Origin: Arctopsyche grandis
Lineage: Eukaryota > Arthropoda > Insecta > Trichoptera > Hydropsychidae
Assembly: GCF_051622035.1 (NCBI RefSeq)
Contig: NC_135358.1
Span: 6,902,501 to 6,966,500, forward strand
Length of the DNA: 64,000 bases
Reading direction: 5' to 3'
Each line of letters opens with the position of its first letter. The first letter of the stretch is position 1. A program made the translations under genes and the position numbers. Shown here one piece after another: positions 1 to 10,020 of the stretch. The notes under the pieces are model-generated. The model worked only from the letters and a program-made list of their open reading frames with translations. It was not told where the DNA came from and did no database searches.

Positions 1-493
1 TCAAATTAGAGACATGTTGTACACTTGCGCCTTTATTTATTTCACTTGTCTTATTTCTTATTCTACAAGATAGCACAAATAAAGAAGGGCACGTCAGTCC
101 TCGGCTAGTATCAATTTTCAGCGGAAAATCTGTTCTCATATGTACTCAAGTAATAGAGAGAACGCGTGCGAAATGGCATCACGTACCATTCTCGCTTCCA
201 AATATGCCATTAGGCGAAATTGTGAACAAAAAGGGGAAAGAAAAAACACGCCGACAAAGTCAACATAGTTTTTTCGGACGCCACGTCTTGTCAACAGCTG
301 AGGGAAATAAATTGTAAAATAATCGAAAAAAAAAACTGAACGACGTGAAACTGAAAGAGTTTCATTTTCCAGACGCGCTATCATCAAATTGAAGTTGTAA
401 GCGAACGCCACTAGCAGTCCTCGGAGGCAATCACGAAAGTCGTTAAGGAGTTACAATCGAGGCAGTTAGTTGGCCAACCCTCGTATACTTGCA
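1..493. other. Unassigned flank, no gene seen
   Basis: No coding region, RNA gene or repeat was recognised. Base composition is less AT-rich than the repeats that follow. A 91-codon open frame on the minus strand (136-411) has no recognisable domain and is probably chance. Confidence 0.4.
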
Positions 494-790
494 GTCGTTT
501 AATTAATTTTCAAACGGCCAATTAATACAATTATACATAATCGAAATTAAATGCCCCCACCCCCTCGAATATCCGTAATTTTTTAACGAATCATTGCACA
601 AAAACGCATTGAAATTTATTATTCATATTGTATATTTTATCATTATCTTCATTGTATGTACATATTTACATACATACATACATAGTTATTTACTTATTTA
701 CACAATTCACAACAACAATTGGCATTATTATTTACCTAAACATATCGAGTAAATACTATATGTATGTACGTTGCAATCATATTGCGTGAA
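494..790 (+). repeat. Segmental duplication, copy 1
   Basis: This block matches 7640-8460 in order: the GTTTAATTAATT start, the AACGAATCATTGCA stretch, a TTTATTATTCAT stretch, the TTATCTTCATT stretch and the GCGTGAAA end. The later copy carries an extra LINE fragment inside it, so this copy is the empty site. The block lies upstream of the truncated P450 copy at 1916, as its partner lies upstream of the intact gene at 11610. That makes it the flank of a duplicated gene unit. Confidence 0.7.
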
Positions 791-796
791 ACGCTT

Positions 797-1200
797 CGAA
801 TACTAACCTTTCCAAGATCCAAATAATACAAAATAAATCCCTAAAAATAGTTTATAATACACCCATATATACTTGAAACTTAAAAAACTGCATGCCATAA
901 ATAATATTCCGTTTGTTACAGACATTACTAACAAACTAACCAGTAGATTCTATGACAGAATCACTAATAACCATCCTAAGTCTGCGTCTCGGTGATTACA
1001 ACAAAATGTCTATACCCTTCAGGTATAAACAAAATCTGCTTTAGATCATCGACTTTAGAGAGTCTTTAATTAATATTATGTATTAGATGTATTATGACCA
1101 TTTATAAGAATTGTAAATAGATTTTTGAGCTCTTTTTCCTATTATGCTGTAGGTACATTAAAATTTAGAATAATTATTATATAATACTACGATTACTAAC
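797..1200 (+). mobile_element. Jockey-like LINE, 3' end fragment
   Basis: A broken reading frame from 797 gives the pattern IQIIQNKSLKIVYNTP, then later LGDYN and RYKQNLL. This is the usual C-terminal tail of Jockey-group reverse transcriptase proteins. Stops interrupt it, and the reverse transcriptase itself is absent. The 3' part (1010-1200) recurs at 60965-61170, and part of the 5' portion recurs inverted at 61265-61365. The clade assignment rests on the tail alone. Confidence 0.6.
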
Positions 1201-1259
1201 TAAATTAAATTAGATTGAATAGATTGAATATTCTGACCGAAATCGAAATTTTTTAAAAA

Positions 1260-1425
1260 TATTTTTGTTGATTAGCTGGCAATGTATTTCTAGGTATAAC
1301 ATTTTACAATATTGTAGATATCTTGGAAAGTGAGAAACCACTATAAATAAAAACCCGTTAAAAATCTTAAGAAAATTTGGTTACATTGCACGGTTAAGGC
1401 GAGCGTGCATTAATAAAATCTGACA
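1260..1425 (+). repeat. Duplicated upstream region of the P450 unit
   Basis: The stretch with TATAAATAAAAACCCGTTAA and the following CATTGCACGG...GTGCATTAA resembles 9700-9775, upstream of the intact gene at 11610. This shows that the truncated P450 unit at 1916 once had the same upstream sequence. About 1.8 kb separates this motif from the start codon in the intact unit. Here the N-terminal half of the gene is missing downstream of it. Confidence 0.6.
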
Positions 1426-1513
1426 AAACGTGAGGGTGGCGGAAAGGCAAATTACCATACTACTAGGTCTACTTACCATAAGACGTCAAGATGTCAAAAT
1501 TGTAGTATTTTCA

Positions 1514-1850
1514 CTAGCCTCTTCTCAATTCGTTTCCGATTTTTTCGTCTGATGAAATTTGGTTTCTTATCCGATCGTTTTCAAACTTTTCCATTTTGCT
1601 CGGTTTAGTCATAAATATATGTGGAAATCAAATCCGCCATTACGATGGTGAAAAATAATCGTAATAGACTCGTTTGAAAATACTCCATTTTCGTTCTCGG
1701 TTACGTCTATTTGCCGTATTTATGCACGTTGCCGGATTTATCCAAACTGTTCCGATCATAGATCTAGAATATACATCAATGGTTCCGATCGTTTTTTCCC
1801 TTTTCGCCACCCCCCCTTGTGTCAGATTTTAATTGTTTAAACGCCTATAA
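1514..1850 (-). mobile_element. Helitron-like interspersed repeat
   Basis: The block is the reverse complement of 54906-55213: shared runs include TTTAATTGTTTAAACGCC, AATCGTAATAGACTCG-like and CGATTTTTTCGTC. Read on the minus strand it ends in GAAGAGG then CTAG followed by T, the Helitron 3' rule. A third copy start is seen at 52066. No hairpin was verified, so the class is tentative. The repeat family itself is well supported. Confidence 0.5.
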
Positions 1851-2560
1851 CTTTTTCTTTTTTCACTCTATATTTTATATTTTTTTTCATTTTTTTTCAC
1901 CATTCACCATTCATGAGGAGATGACTCAAGAACGCGAGAAGACAAAGACGAAACGCAACGACTTCATTGACCTGTTGCTCGAGTTGAAACACCAAAATGA
2001 TAAAATAGACATTGAAATCGACGACAAGTTCATGGCAGCTCAAGTTTTTGTATTCTTCATCGCCGGTTTTGAAACTTCGTCAACACTCATGAGTTTCGCT
2101 CTGTACGAATTGGCTCGACATCCAGACATACAGAACAAGCTGAAAATGGAGATCGATACGATCTTGGACAAATCTGGAGGAAAAATGACATACGAGAATA
2201 TTATGGAAATGGAGTATTTGGAGATGGTCGTCAACGAAACTATGAGAAAGTACCCGGCGCTGGGAACGATTCCACGAATATGCACCAACGCGTACAAAAT
2301 TCCGCAAACAGATACAATCATTGAGAAAGGAGTATCGGTGATAATTCCGGTATTAGGATTGCACTACGATCTAAAATACTATCCGGAACCGGAAAAATTC
2401 ATACCAGAACGATTCACAAAGGATGCCATTAAAGATCGGCATCCTATGGTGTTTCTACCTTTTGGAGATGGTCCTCGCAATTGTATTGGTATGAAATTAC
2501 ATCACAATTACTCCTAATATTATATATTGCTGTCGGTTCCCTCATCACTGAGGATCGTGA

Positions 2561-5500
2561 CTATGATGTGCGGTCAACCAGCTGCCTCCATTCAGTTCTA
2601 AATTCGGCCAGGCGAAGACTTGCTACCGTGGAAGCGCCCGTCGCTGCAGATACTTGGTCAGTCCAGCGTGCGGGGGATCTGCCTCTGGCTCTTCTGCCTT
2701 CGACGCTACCAACCACAACCAACCGCTCCAGGCTCTCCTCACCTCTTCGTGCAATGTGGCCGAAGAACTGCAATATACGTTTCAGGCATATTGTTGACAA
2801 TCTATCCTTGATTTTCAATTCTTCAAGAATAGACACATTCGTGCGTTTGTCGGTCCAAGGCACGCGCAGTAGCCGTCTCCAGGACCACATCTCGAAGGCA
2901 TCGATTCTCCGTCTATCCGCCGCCTTCATGGTCCACGTCTCGACACCATAAAGGCAGACAGAAAAAACGAGACTCTTCACGAGACGGATTTTGACAGCAG
3001 TTGTAATGGCTCTATTCTTCCAAATCTTCGTTAGTTGTGACATTGCCGATTTTGCTAATGTAATCCGGCGCCGTATTTCCAATTCGCTGCCGCCGTTGTT
3101 AGATATGAGTGACCCCAGATAGACAAAATTATCAACCACATCTATACCGTTTAAAGCTGAGTTGTTGTTTTGCAGCTGTTGGTGACGGTCAATTATCATA
3201 ATTTTTGTTTTGGGGCGGTTTATCTGGAGGCCAAGCACATTACTCTCTGTCTCAACACGACGGATCAGTTCGGCCATTTCTTCATGATTATTAGCTATGA
3301 GCGTTGTGTCATCCGCATACCGAAGATTGGATAGTTTTTTTCCACCAATGGACACTCCACCCTTCCAACCATCCAGTGCTCTACGCATTATATACTCTCC
3401 ATATATATTAAATAGGTCTGGAGATAATATACACCCTTGCCTTACTCCACGTTGTACTCGAAAATTTGTCGAGTTTAGCGAATTGATTCGAACTACTGCA
3501 TTGTTATCATTATACAAGTTATGTATTATCTTTACAAGATGCATGGGGACTCCCATGTCCAGTAGAACTTTCCACAGATAGTCCCAGTTCACAAAGTCAA
3601 AAGCTTTTTTATAGTCTATAAAACAAAGAACGGCTGGAGTTTGAAACTCCCGACATTTTTCAATGAGTTGACGTATATTCAGTATTTGTTCCCTCGTCCC
3701 TTTGCCTTTTACAAACCCTGCTTGTTCGTTCGGTATTTGCCATCCAAGGTAACTGCTCAAACGATCTTTAATTATATACAGCAATACTTTACTAGAGTGC
3801 GATATTAAGGCTAAGGTCCTGTAATTCTCGCATTTTTTTGTAGATCCTTTCTTGTGTAAGGGAATGAATATTGAATTGACCCAATCTTTCGGCCATACTC
3901 CGTTTACCCAGATCTTGTTGCACATATTACATAGCGCCTTTATCGCAGTTTCACCAAGCTCTTTCAGAAGTTCAGCTTGTATACCATCGCTGCCAGGAGA
4001 CTTTTTACATTTCAGTTTCTTTATGGCATTTACAACTTCAGATGTCAAGATGTCAGGCTCCCTGACATCATCAATTAGGGAAACAATTGAGGTCGACGAA
4101 CTACCACTGTACAATTCCGAACAGTATTCTTTCCATCGGTTGAGTATCACATCAATATCTGTAAGCGTGTTTCCAAATTGATCATCTATTGTCCAAGTTT
4201 TGGGTGAAAATTTTTGAGTGACGATTTTTACTTTGTGAAAAATATCCCTTGCCTGATTCTTTAATGCGTGTTTTTCTATCTCCTCACATATGTCATTTAT
4301 ATATTTAGCTTTATCCCGCCTACAACTCCTTTGAATATCTTTATGTAATATTGCATACCTTTCAAGATATTCTGTCGATGTTATGCCAGTTTGTTTAAGT
4401 CTTTTACGTTCTTTTATCTTAACCCAAGTTGAATCAGAGATAAAAGACTTACGATGTTCATTTTGCGGTGTTTGATGTTTTCTGGCATACCGAATTATGA
4501 GATCTTTAAAAATTTTCCAAGACTCTTCTACATCTACATTAGGATTTATTTGGAATTCTGCATCTTTTTCTCTGATTACATTGCCAAAATTAATTACATC
4601 ATCATTGGTGAGTTTAATTGCTTTATTTTGATGTCTTTTAATCATTTTCAATTTCAGTCGAAATTTAGCAACAAGTAAGTTATGGTCCGATCCGCAATCT
4701 GCACCTGGATATGTTTTGACGTTATGTATCGATGATTTCCATCTAGAATTTATTAATACATAATCGATTTGGTTGCGGTGACGATCCCCAGGAGATATCC
4801 AAGTGTACAATCGCCTAGGATGATGTTGAAACCAAGTATTCATAATGGACATTTTATTTTCAATGCAGAAACTTATAAGTTTCTCTCCTCTCTCATTTTG
4901 AATACCCAATCCATATTTACCTACTATGTTATCAATGTTGCTATTATTACCGACTTTGGCATTAAAATCACCAAGAATGATGGTCATTTCTTTGTTTGAG
5001 ATATTTGACAATGTATCGAGTAGTGAAGCATAGAACGCATTTATTTTAATATCTTCGGCATCTGCAGTAGGAGCATATACTTGAAGGATGTTTAGTTTAT
5101 ACGGATGCGTGTTGAGTTTTAAGTGTATAAGTCTGTCACTTATGGGGTTGTAGCCAATTAGTGCACTGGTTAATTTAGATGCTAAGATCACCGCGACACC
5201 GCTATGTGACGAATCTTGGTTACCAGAAAAATATATCGTATTTCCATTTGAAGTTTTATAATGGCCGTTGTTCTTCCAGTGCGTTTCCGAGATTCCGAGT
5301 ATATCTAGCCCATGACTGTACATCTCTTTCTCAACAACCAGTGTTTTCCCAGGATTCAGGAGTCCTCTAACGTTCCAAGTACCTATTTTGGATTTGTTCC
5401 GTAAAGTTTCTCCAGTCGCATATTTTCCACATGATGCCTGGTGAGTCACATGCATGTGGCCAGTAGCCAATTTCACACCGTGAGACCTGGAACCTCGAAG

Positions 5501-5650
5501 GCGCCGGGTGTCAGCCGGAGAGTCAGACTTCTTCACACTTTTATTTTTGTACATCATAGTTATCTTGGGAGAATACTGCAGTGGATTCCCACTTCCTTCT
5601 ACAGCGCAGTAAATGTTTTGACATCTTATACTGGCAGAGCTGCTGCCCAC
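2561..5650 (-). CDS. RTE-type endonuclease / reverse transcriptase, 1029 aa
   Basis: This is the single protein of an RTE LINE, which nicks target DNA and copies its RNA onto the nick. An apurinic-type endonuclease covers about residues 88-335 (KIGTWNVRGL, ISETHW, ILGDFNAKVG, SDHNLL). The reverse transcriptase follows at about 540-800, with KKSPGSDGI, FIDYKKAFD, GVRQGCILSPDLFN and the catalytic YADD at 778-781. The C-terminal domain carries YGVETWT and FGHIARR, then GRRARGRSPARWTDQ, typical of this clade. The frame is uninterrupted, which is unusual for a resident LINE and fits recent insertion. The first about 85 residues match no domain I know, and the true start could be a later Met. Confidence 0.9.
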   Translation of the reverse strand: MGSSSASIRCQNIYCAVEGSGNPLQYSPKITMMYKNKSVKKSDSPADTRRLRGSRSHGVKLATGHMHVTHQASCGKYATGETLRNKSKIGTWNVRGLLNPGKTLVVEKEMYSHGLDILGISETHWKNNGHYKTSNGNTIYFSGNQDSSHSGVAVILASKLTSALIGYNPISDRLIHLKLNTHPYKLNILQVYAPTADAEDIKINAFYASLLDTLSNISNKEMTIILGDFNAKVGNNSNIDNIVGKYGLGIQNERGEKLISFCIENKMSIMNTWFQHHPRRLYTWISPGDRHRNQIDYVLINSRWKSSIHNVKTYPGADCGSDHNLLVAKFRLKLKMIKRHQNKAIKLTNDDVINFGNVIREKDAEFQINPNVDVEESWKIFKDLIIRYARKHQTPQNEHRKSFISDSTWVKIKERKRLKQTGITSTEYLERYAILHKDIQRSCRRDKAKYINDICEEIEKHALKNQARDIFHKVKIVTQKFSPKTWTIDDQFGNTLTDIDVILNRWKEYCSELYSGSSSTSIVSLIDDVREPDILTSEVVNAIKKLKCKKSPGSDGIQAELLKELGETAIKALCNMCNKIWVNGVWPKDWVNSIFIPLHKKGSTKKCENYRTLALISHSSKVLLYIIKDRLSSYLGWQIPNEQAGFVKGKGTREQILNIRQLIEKCREFQTPAVLCFIDYKKAFDFVNWDYLWKVLLDMGVPMHLVKIIHNLYNDNNAVVRINSLNSTNFRVQRGVRQGCILSPDLFNIYGEYIMRRALDGWKGGVSIGGKKLSNLRYADDTTLIANNHEEMAELIRRVETESNVLGLQINRPKTKIMIIDRHQQLQNNNSALNGIDVVDNFVYLGSLISNNGGSELEIRRRITLAKSAMSQLTKIWKNRAITTAVKIRLVKSLVFSVCLYGVETWTMKAADRRRIDAFEMWSWRRLLRVPWTDKRTNVSILEELKIKDRLSTICLKRILQFFGHIARRGEESLERLVVVGSVEGRRARGRSPARWTDQVSAATGASTVASLRLAEFRTEWRQLVDRTS

Positions 5651-6593
5651 TACCAGGGATTTATTATAGAGTTTCCTTCTCTGTCAAAGATGATACGGTA
5701 CCTTCGAAAACCGGGTTGTGCTTTTGTTAAGCGGCGGCACTTACTCGCCGCTGACCTGAGACCGTCATAGTGTTGTGTGACATTTTATAGAGTGAAACTT
5801 ACCACGGATTCACTCATCACCACTCTTATCTCAGCGCTCCTTGTCCAGGACCACCATGTCGCCATGGCAGTTGACTGCAAGAGTCGTTCCCCTATTTGCA
5901 ACTTGGGGACCTGAGCGGTTGCATGGAGCTCTGCTCTGAGCTTATTAATTACTCCGTGCGGACGGACGTGTGTTTCCATTTATGATATATTTACATATAT
6001 AGACAGTTTATTCACAATCATAATATTTATGAAATTAGTACCAAACAATAACGTTAACGTTGAGTACAAGTATCCAATATCAAATATTAAATTATCAAAA
6101 CTAAATATTAAATAATTCAACACTCAATATTAAATAATCAATTATGAAATAATTCAACACTCAACATTAAATAATCAATTATGAAATAATTCAACATTAA
6201 ATATCAAACCATTCACTCAATATTAAATATGAAATAATTCAACGTTAAATATTATCAATACTATCATTAATAAATCAATCGACGTTAATAGTAAATTATT
6301 ATCAAAAGAAATGTGATCGAAATTATGTGGGTAATTATGTAAATATGAAAATATTATAAATTTAAATTCCATTTAAAAAATATGAAATCAAGCATAGGTA
6401 ATGATTCTGAATATGTACTAACTTGCGAGGCGCCAGAAGAGCTACATACTCATCCCAGCACCTCCTCTTTAGCTCCAATTTAACACAAAATTCTACATAC
6501 TTATCGGGAACAACACACAAACACACGTCCGCACCGAGCTCGCTCAACCCGCGAATATATGTAATACATGTATATATGTAATATATGTAATAC
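5651..6593 (-). other. 5' leader of the RTE LINE, with AT-rich minisatellite
   Basis: This is the part of the inserted block upstream of the open frame. Bases 6050-6260 hold imperfect tandem units built on ATTCAACACTCAATATTAAATA and ATCAATTATGAAATA. Two short blocks, near 5950-5975 (TGCGGACGGACGTGTGTTT) and 6510-6540 (AAACACACGTCCGCACCGAG), are inverted versions of each other. That could be a promoter structure or a rearrangement made during insertion. Confidence 0.5.
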
Positions 6594-6829
6594 AATATTA
6601 TATAATACATGTATAAAAATAATGTTTTATAATTTTATATTTTTTAGGTCTCAGATTTGGAAAGATACAAAGCAAAATTGGACTAATCACATTGCTTCGT
6701 TGTTTTTCAATAGAACCATCACCGAAGACACAGAATATTCGTTTCGATCCGACCGTATTTGTCACGAGTTCTAAAAATGGAATATGGTTGAATTTTAAAA
6801 AAAGAAATGTGTCGATGTGAGATTAAAAT

Positions 6830-7530
6830 AAAATCCTGAAATTGTATACAAACAACGAGTTTTATTTAAAAATCGATAAATGATTTTTTACTTTTATGTT
6901 ACGTTAATTATAGCTCATTTAATGAAAAATAAGAACAATAACAGAATAAAAATAAAGTTATTACATCACAATTGCTACTTTAATTATACTACTTTATATC
7001 TGTCCAAATCAACTCGGGTAACCCAATCAACTCTGTGAGCAGATTCTCGTTCTACATAACACTCGATGACTACAATCGAATAGTAATATGAACACATTCA
7101 AAACTTAAAAGACGTTTAATGAAATTTATTGGCTTTTTTTATCTAAAACCACCCAAAACTTCGAAAGAAAACATTCTTTGAACTATTGACCATACCCACC
7201 TGAGGATAGATAAAATGAAGGAACTTAAATGAATAATCATCTCTAAATTTACATGCTAAAATTTGATAGTTTTTTGACGTATGTATTTATTTGTAGGTAC
7301 ATGGTTTTAGCATTGCTAAAAGAAAATGTTGCTGTTGACACACACACACGGGTTTTGTAAAATCAAAGATGTTGAAGAGGATGCATTATGGAAGTTTTTA
7401 TAAAATATAAAAAAAATACATTAAAATTTTAACAAGTAAGAATATTCGTTAATTATTATTTCATTTTTTATAAATATTTGAACTACCAATATTAAGATAC
7501 AACCTTTTTTTAGTTTTAGTTTAGTTTATA
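6830..7530. other. Intergenic DNA after the pseudogene
   Basis: The first 60 bases match the 3' flank of the intact neighbour (13210-13265), including the TGAAATTGTATACAA stretch. Beyond that no gene or known repeat was recognised. Confidence 0.4.
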
Positions 7531-7532
7531 CG

Positions 7533-7548
7533 GGGGGGGGGGGGGGGT
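7533..7548 (+). repeat. Poly-G tract
   Basis: A run of about sixteen G lies in very AT-rich DNA. It may be a real homopolymer or an assembly artefact; its length should not be trusted. Confidence 0.6.
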
Positions 7549-7639
7549 CGTGAAAATTGAACTCATACCTGGTTCTTTTTTATTTAGCACTTCACCACTG
7601 GTTATGACCTTAGTTGTTGGTTAACCCTTGTAAACTATA

Positions 7640-8460
7640 AGCCGTTTAATTAATTATCAAAAGGCCAATTAATGCCATGCCACCTCACAACTCTTTTTGA
7701 ACGAATCATTGCATAAATTGTGCCACTGTGCTTAAATTGTTTAGTGGCCAAGATTTAGAAAAAATGCAAAAAATACAGAATAAAGCTATGAGAGGTATTT
7801 TGAATGTGAGTAGATTTGTGATTAGAGTATTGGAAGTATGTTAGATGAATTAGGATGGATGAGTATTAGAATTAGTCTAAATATTAGTACATACATTGTC
7901 TTTTGTTTATAAGTTAGATCATAAGTTATTACCTAAGTATTTTGATGATTATATAATAAGGAATAGTGATAAACATAGGAAATACTAGAAATAAGGACAA
8001 ACTAGTTGTAAGTAGAGTAAGAAAAAATCAGACAGCTGGGGGTGTTTTTCACAAGGGTGTGCTCATGTATAATGCCCTCCTGAGTGCATCAGGTCTGCTA
8101 AAAACAGGGATGCATTCCTGCGAGGTGCGAAGAGACACCTCTGTGAGGGACAGTACATATAAGTTAATTATACATTTTAGAGTATAATAATTAAGATGTA
8201 TTTTTTAATTAGCTTGATAGCTAAAATATATATAAATAAATAAATAAAAACGCAAAGGAATTTATTATTCATAATGAATCTATGTATGTGAGTGTTCATA
8301 TTGTGTCTCATCGTTATCTTCATTCAATATGTACATATGTACATATGTAGTTATCATCTTTTACTTGTTGACATACTTAACAACACTAGTTGTCATCGGT
8401 ACATTACGAGAAATAGCTATATGCACGTTCCGATCATAATGCGTGAAAATTTCAATTCAT
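7640..8460 (+). repeat. Segmental duplication, copy 2 (interrupted)
   Basis: This block matches 494-790 on both sides of a LINE fragment: AACGAATCATTGCA before it and AAAACGCA...TTTATTATTCAT after it. It marks the upstream flank of the unit holding the intact P450 at 11610. Confidence 0.7.
7715..8245 (+). mobile_element. Jockey/CR1-group LINE, 3' fragment
   Basis: Broken frames give LEKMQKIQNKAMRGIL, then LDELGWMSIRISLN, then RNKDKLVVSRVRKNQT with GVFHKGVLMYNALL. These are the C-terminal tail motifs of Jockey/CR1-group LINE proteins. The end is an (AAAT)n tail at about 8228-8248. Stops and frame changes show it is dead, and the reverse transcriptase is missing. The paralogous flank at 494-790 lacks it, so it arrived after the duplication or was lost from the other copy. 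Confidence 0.7.
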
Positions 8461-8569
8461 TAATTTTTTACAACGTATAAATGTAGCAACTGGTTAAGCA
8501 AATATTTACTATAAGTTGAGATTGTTCTTGGGCTAAACCGAATAATTTTATAAATTTTATTGTTGATTA

Positions 8570-9651
8570 CACTGAGCAACAAAGAATCACGTTTTTAACT
8601 TTATTTACATACTTACTGAAACAGAGATTAATCAATCTTTAATAAGTTTGACTCATTAAATTCTAGTTTATGAGATATGAGTGTTAAAAAAACGCCAATG
8701 CAAATTTGGCTTTTGCAGTATATAACTTAAAATCTACCATTGATGTGCCAAAAGTGAGTATTGGAATCAATAGTTCGCCATTTTTTCTATTGATTGTGAT
8801 TATTTTTTGCTTTAACATACGTATGATTAATTATTTCGTGAATTTTAATAGTTAAGAGACGAGATATGACTTTTCTTATAGATCTATGCCCAGTGAATAC
8901 GAATCTGGTAATAAAAAATGTTGATTGGCTCGAGGTTCGGAGATATATGTATGTGTTTTTTAAATCGCGCAATTTTTCTATATCTTGGAGTTGTTCGGTG
9001 GATGTCTCAAAATCTGTCAATTTCCTGTTCAAAATGAATATTGGATTCTATAGTCGGGTATTTTATCTTTTATTTGTAATACTTTTCAGCTTTCAAATCT
9101 CTCTAAGTAGTCGTCCAGTTTATATCAATAGTCAAAAGTACGTATTTTCACTTGGGATTTTTTTCCACTGTTAATACTATTTTATATTGAATATTTTCTA
9201 TTGAAACATGGTTATTGGGATATCGTTCTGGCCACAATATTTTTTGTTTTCGTTTAAAAAGGTTAATTGGAAGTGTGCCTAATTTTAAATCGGTAAAATT
9301 ACGAGCTAAAAGCTCGTACTAGTATTTACTCGTATTTATCTAATAACAAACAAGCTCATGTCTCATTAGTTTTTTTTTTCATTTTCATTTTTCATCTTTG
9401 TCTTAGTACATATAAGTATTTTAAAGCAAGTAAAAATCATAATCAATAGATATACCTCCCAAATATTGATTTTAATACTCATTTTTGGCATTGCATTACT
9501 ATATTTTGAGTAAAAGACTGCAAAAGCCAAAAATTGCACACTTTTTTTAATCGCTCATTTCTCATAAACGGAATGAAACCAACAAAAAATATTGTCATAT
9601 TCGAATTTAATGAATCAAACTTAGTAAAAATTGATTAATTTCCGCTGAGTG
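8570..9651. mobile_element. Fold-back element with long inverted arms
   Basis: The left arm begins CACTGAGCAACAAAGAATCA, and about 200 bp of it is inverted near the right end (9460-9651), which ends in CTGAGTG. Shared arm features include GTTTGACTCATTAAATTC and GCTTTTGCAGT. Both sides are flanked by TTA. A related arm ends at 33151, also before TTA. The TTA target suggests a PIF/Harbinger-like non-autonomous element, but no transposase is present. The right arm lacks about 30 bp near its tip compared with the other copy. Confidence 0.6.
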
Positions 9652-10012
9652 TTATCTATTTTCTAATTTTTACTTTTTCCGCTCTGGAAGACAAATGAGA
9701 TATCACTGTATATAAAAACCCGTCTTAAAACAACTTGGTTACATGGCACGGTAAAGCCAAGTATGCATTAAAATTGTTTCATCGGAGTCGCCATGATAAT
9801 AAAAAGCAGACCTAATCGTAGAGGTAGCTGTAGTTTTCTGGTTAACTTTTTTTACATAATTTTGATTAATGATCGTTAGATAGATTGAAACAATTCAATT
9901 TAACCGACGTCACTTATCCGCTCCAATAGGACTCTTCCAATGACGATTCTCAATTTAATCAATTGACCGGTGCCATGTATTTCCATGTGTTCGTTTTGAT
10001 TCGTTCACACTG
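9652..10012 (+). other. Upstream region of the 11610 P450 unit
   Basis: No gene is seen here. The part from about 9890 matches 24200-24340 ahead of the P450 scrap at 24780, and 9700-9775 matches 1340-1415. It belongs to the duplicated P450 unit. Confidence 0.5.
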
Positions 10013-10020
10013 GTGCCAGT

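Larger units (their letters stand above)
2527..6593 (-). mobile_element. RTE-clade LINE, apparently near full length (copy 1)
   Basis: The insertion is bounded by an 11-bp direct repeat, AATATTATATA, at 2516-2526 and 6594-6604. The intron of the neighbouring gene at 12955-13034 runs through the same place without it. The element is antisense to the host gene. It holds one long open frame (2561-5650) and about 0.9 kb of 5' leader. The 3' end is short and lacks a long poly-A, as usual for RTE. A 5'-truncated twin at 50376-52064 differs by one base in the shared 1.7 kb. Recent activity is likely. Confidence 0.85.
1916..6820 (+). pseudogene. CYP6-like P450 pseudogene, 5' truncated, LINE in intron
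   Basis: Exon 1 survives from 1916 to 2488, matching residue 259 onward of the intact neighbour at 11610, from which it differs at only a few percent of sites by eye. It keeps the I-helix AGFETSS, the ExxR helix NETMRKYP, PERF and FGDGPRNCIG. The intron starts GT at 2489 and ends AG at 6647, against 80 bp in the neighbour, because a 4-kb RTE LINE sits in it on the opposite strand. Exon 2 (6648-6820) is open and ends NFKKRNVSM then TGA; AATAAA follows at 6827. The N-terminal 258 residues are absent, including the membrane anchor and the helix-C WxxxR. A functional enzyme is very unlikely. A chance open frame extends upstream from 1819 through unrelated repeat sequence. Confidence 0.85.

Noticed and set aside
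136-411. 91-codon minus-strand frame near the window start
   Set aside because: It has no domain or homologous feature in the window and no splice or promoter support.
1819-2517. A short intact P450 starting at 1819
   Set aside because: The first about 32 codons come from an interspersed repeat; true P450 homology starts near 1916, and the N-terminal half is missing.
2481-4181. Plus-strand frames of 94-156 codons across the LINE
   Set aside because: They are antisense shadows of the LINE reading frame and recur identically in LINE copy 2.
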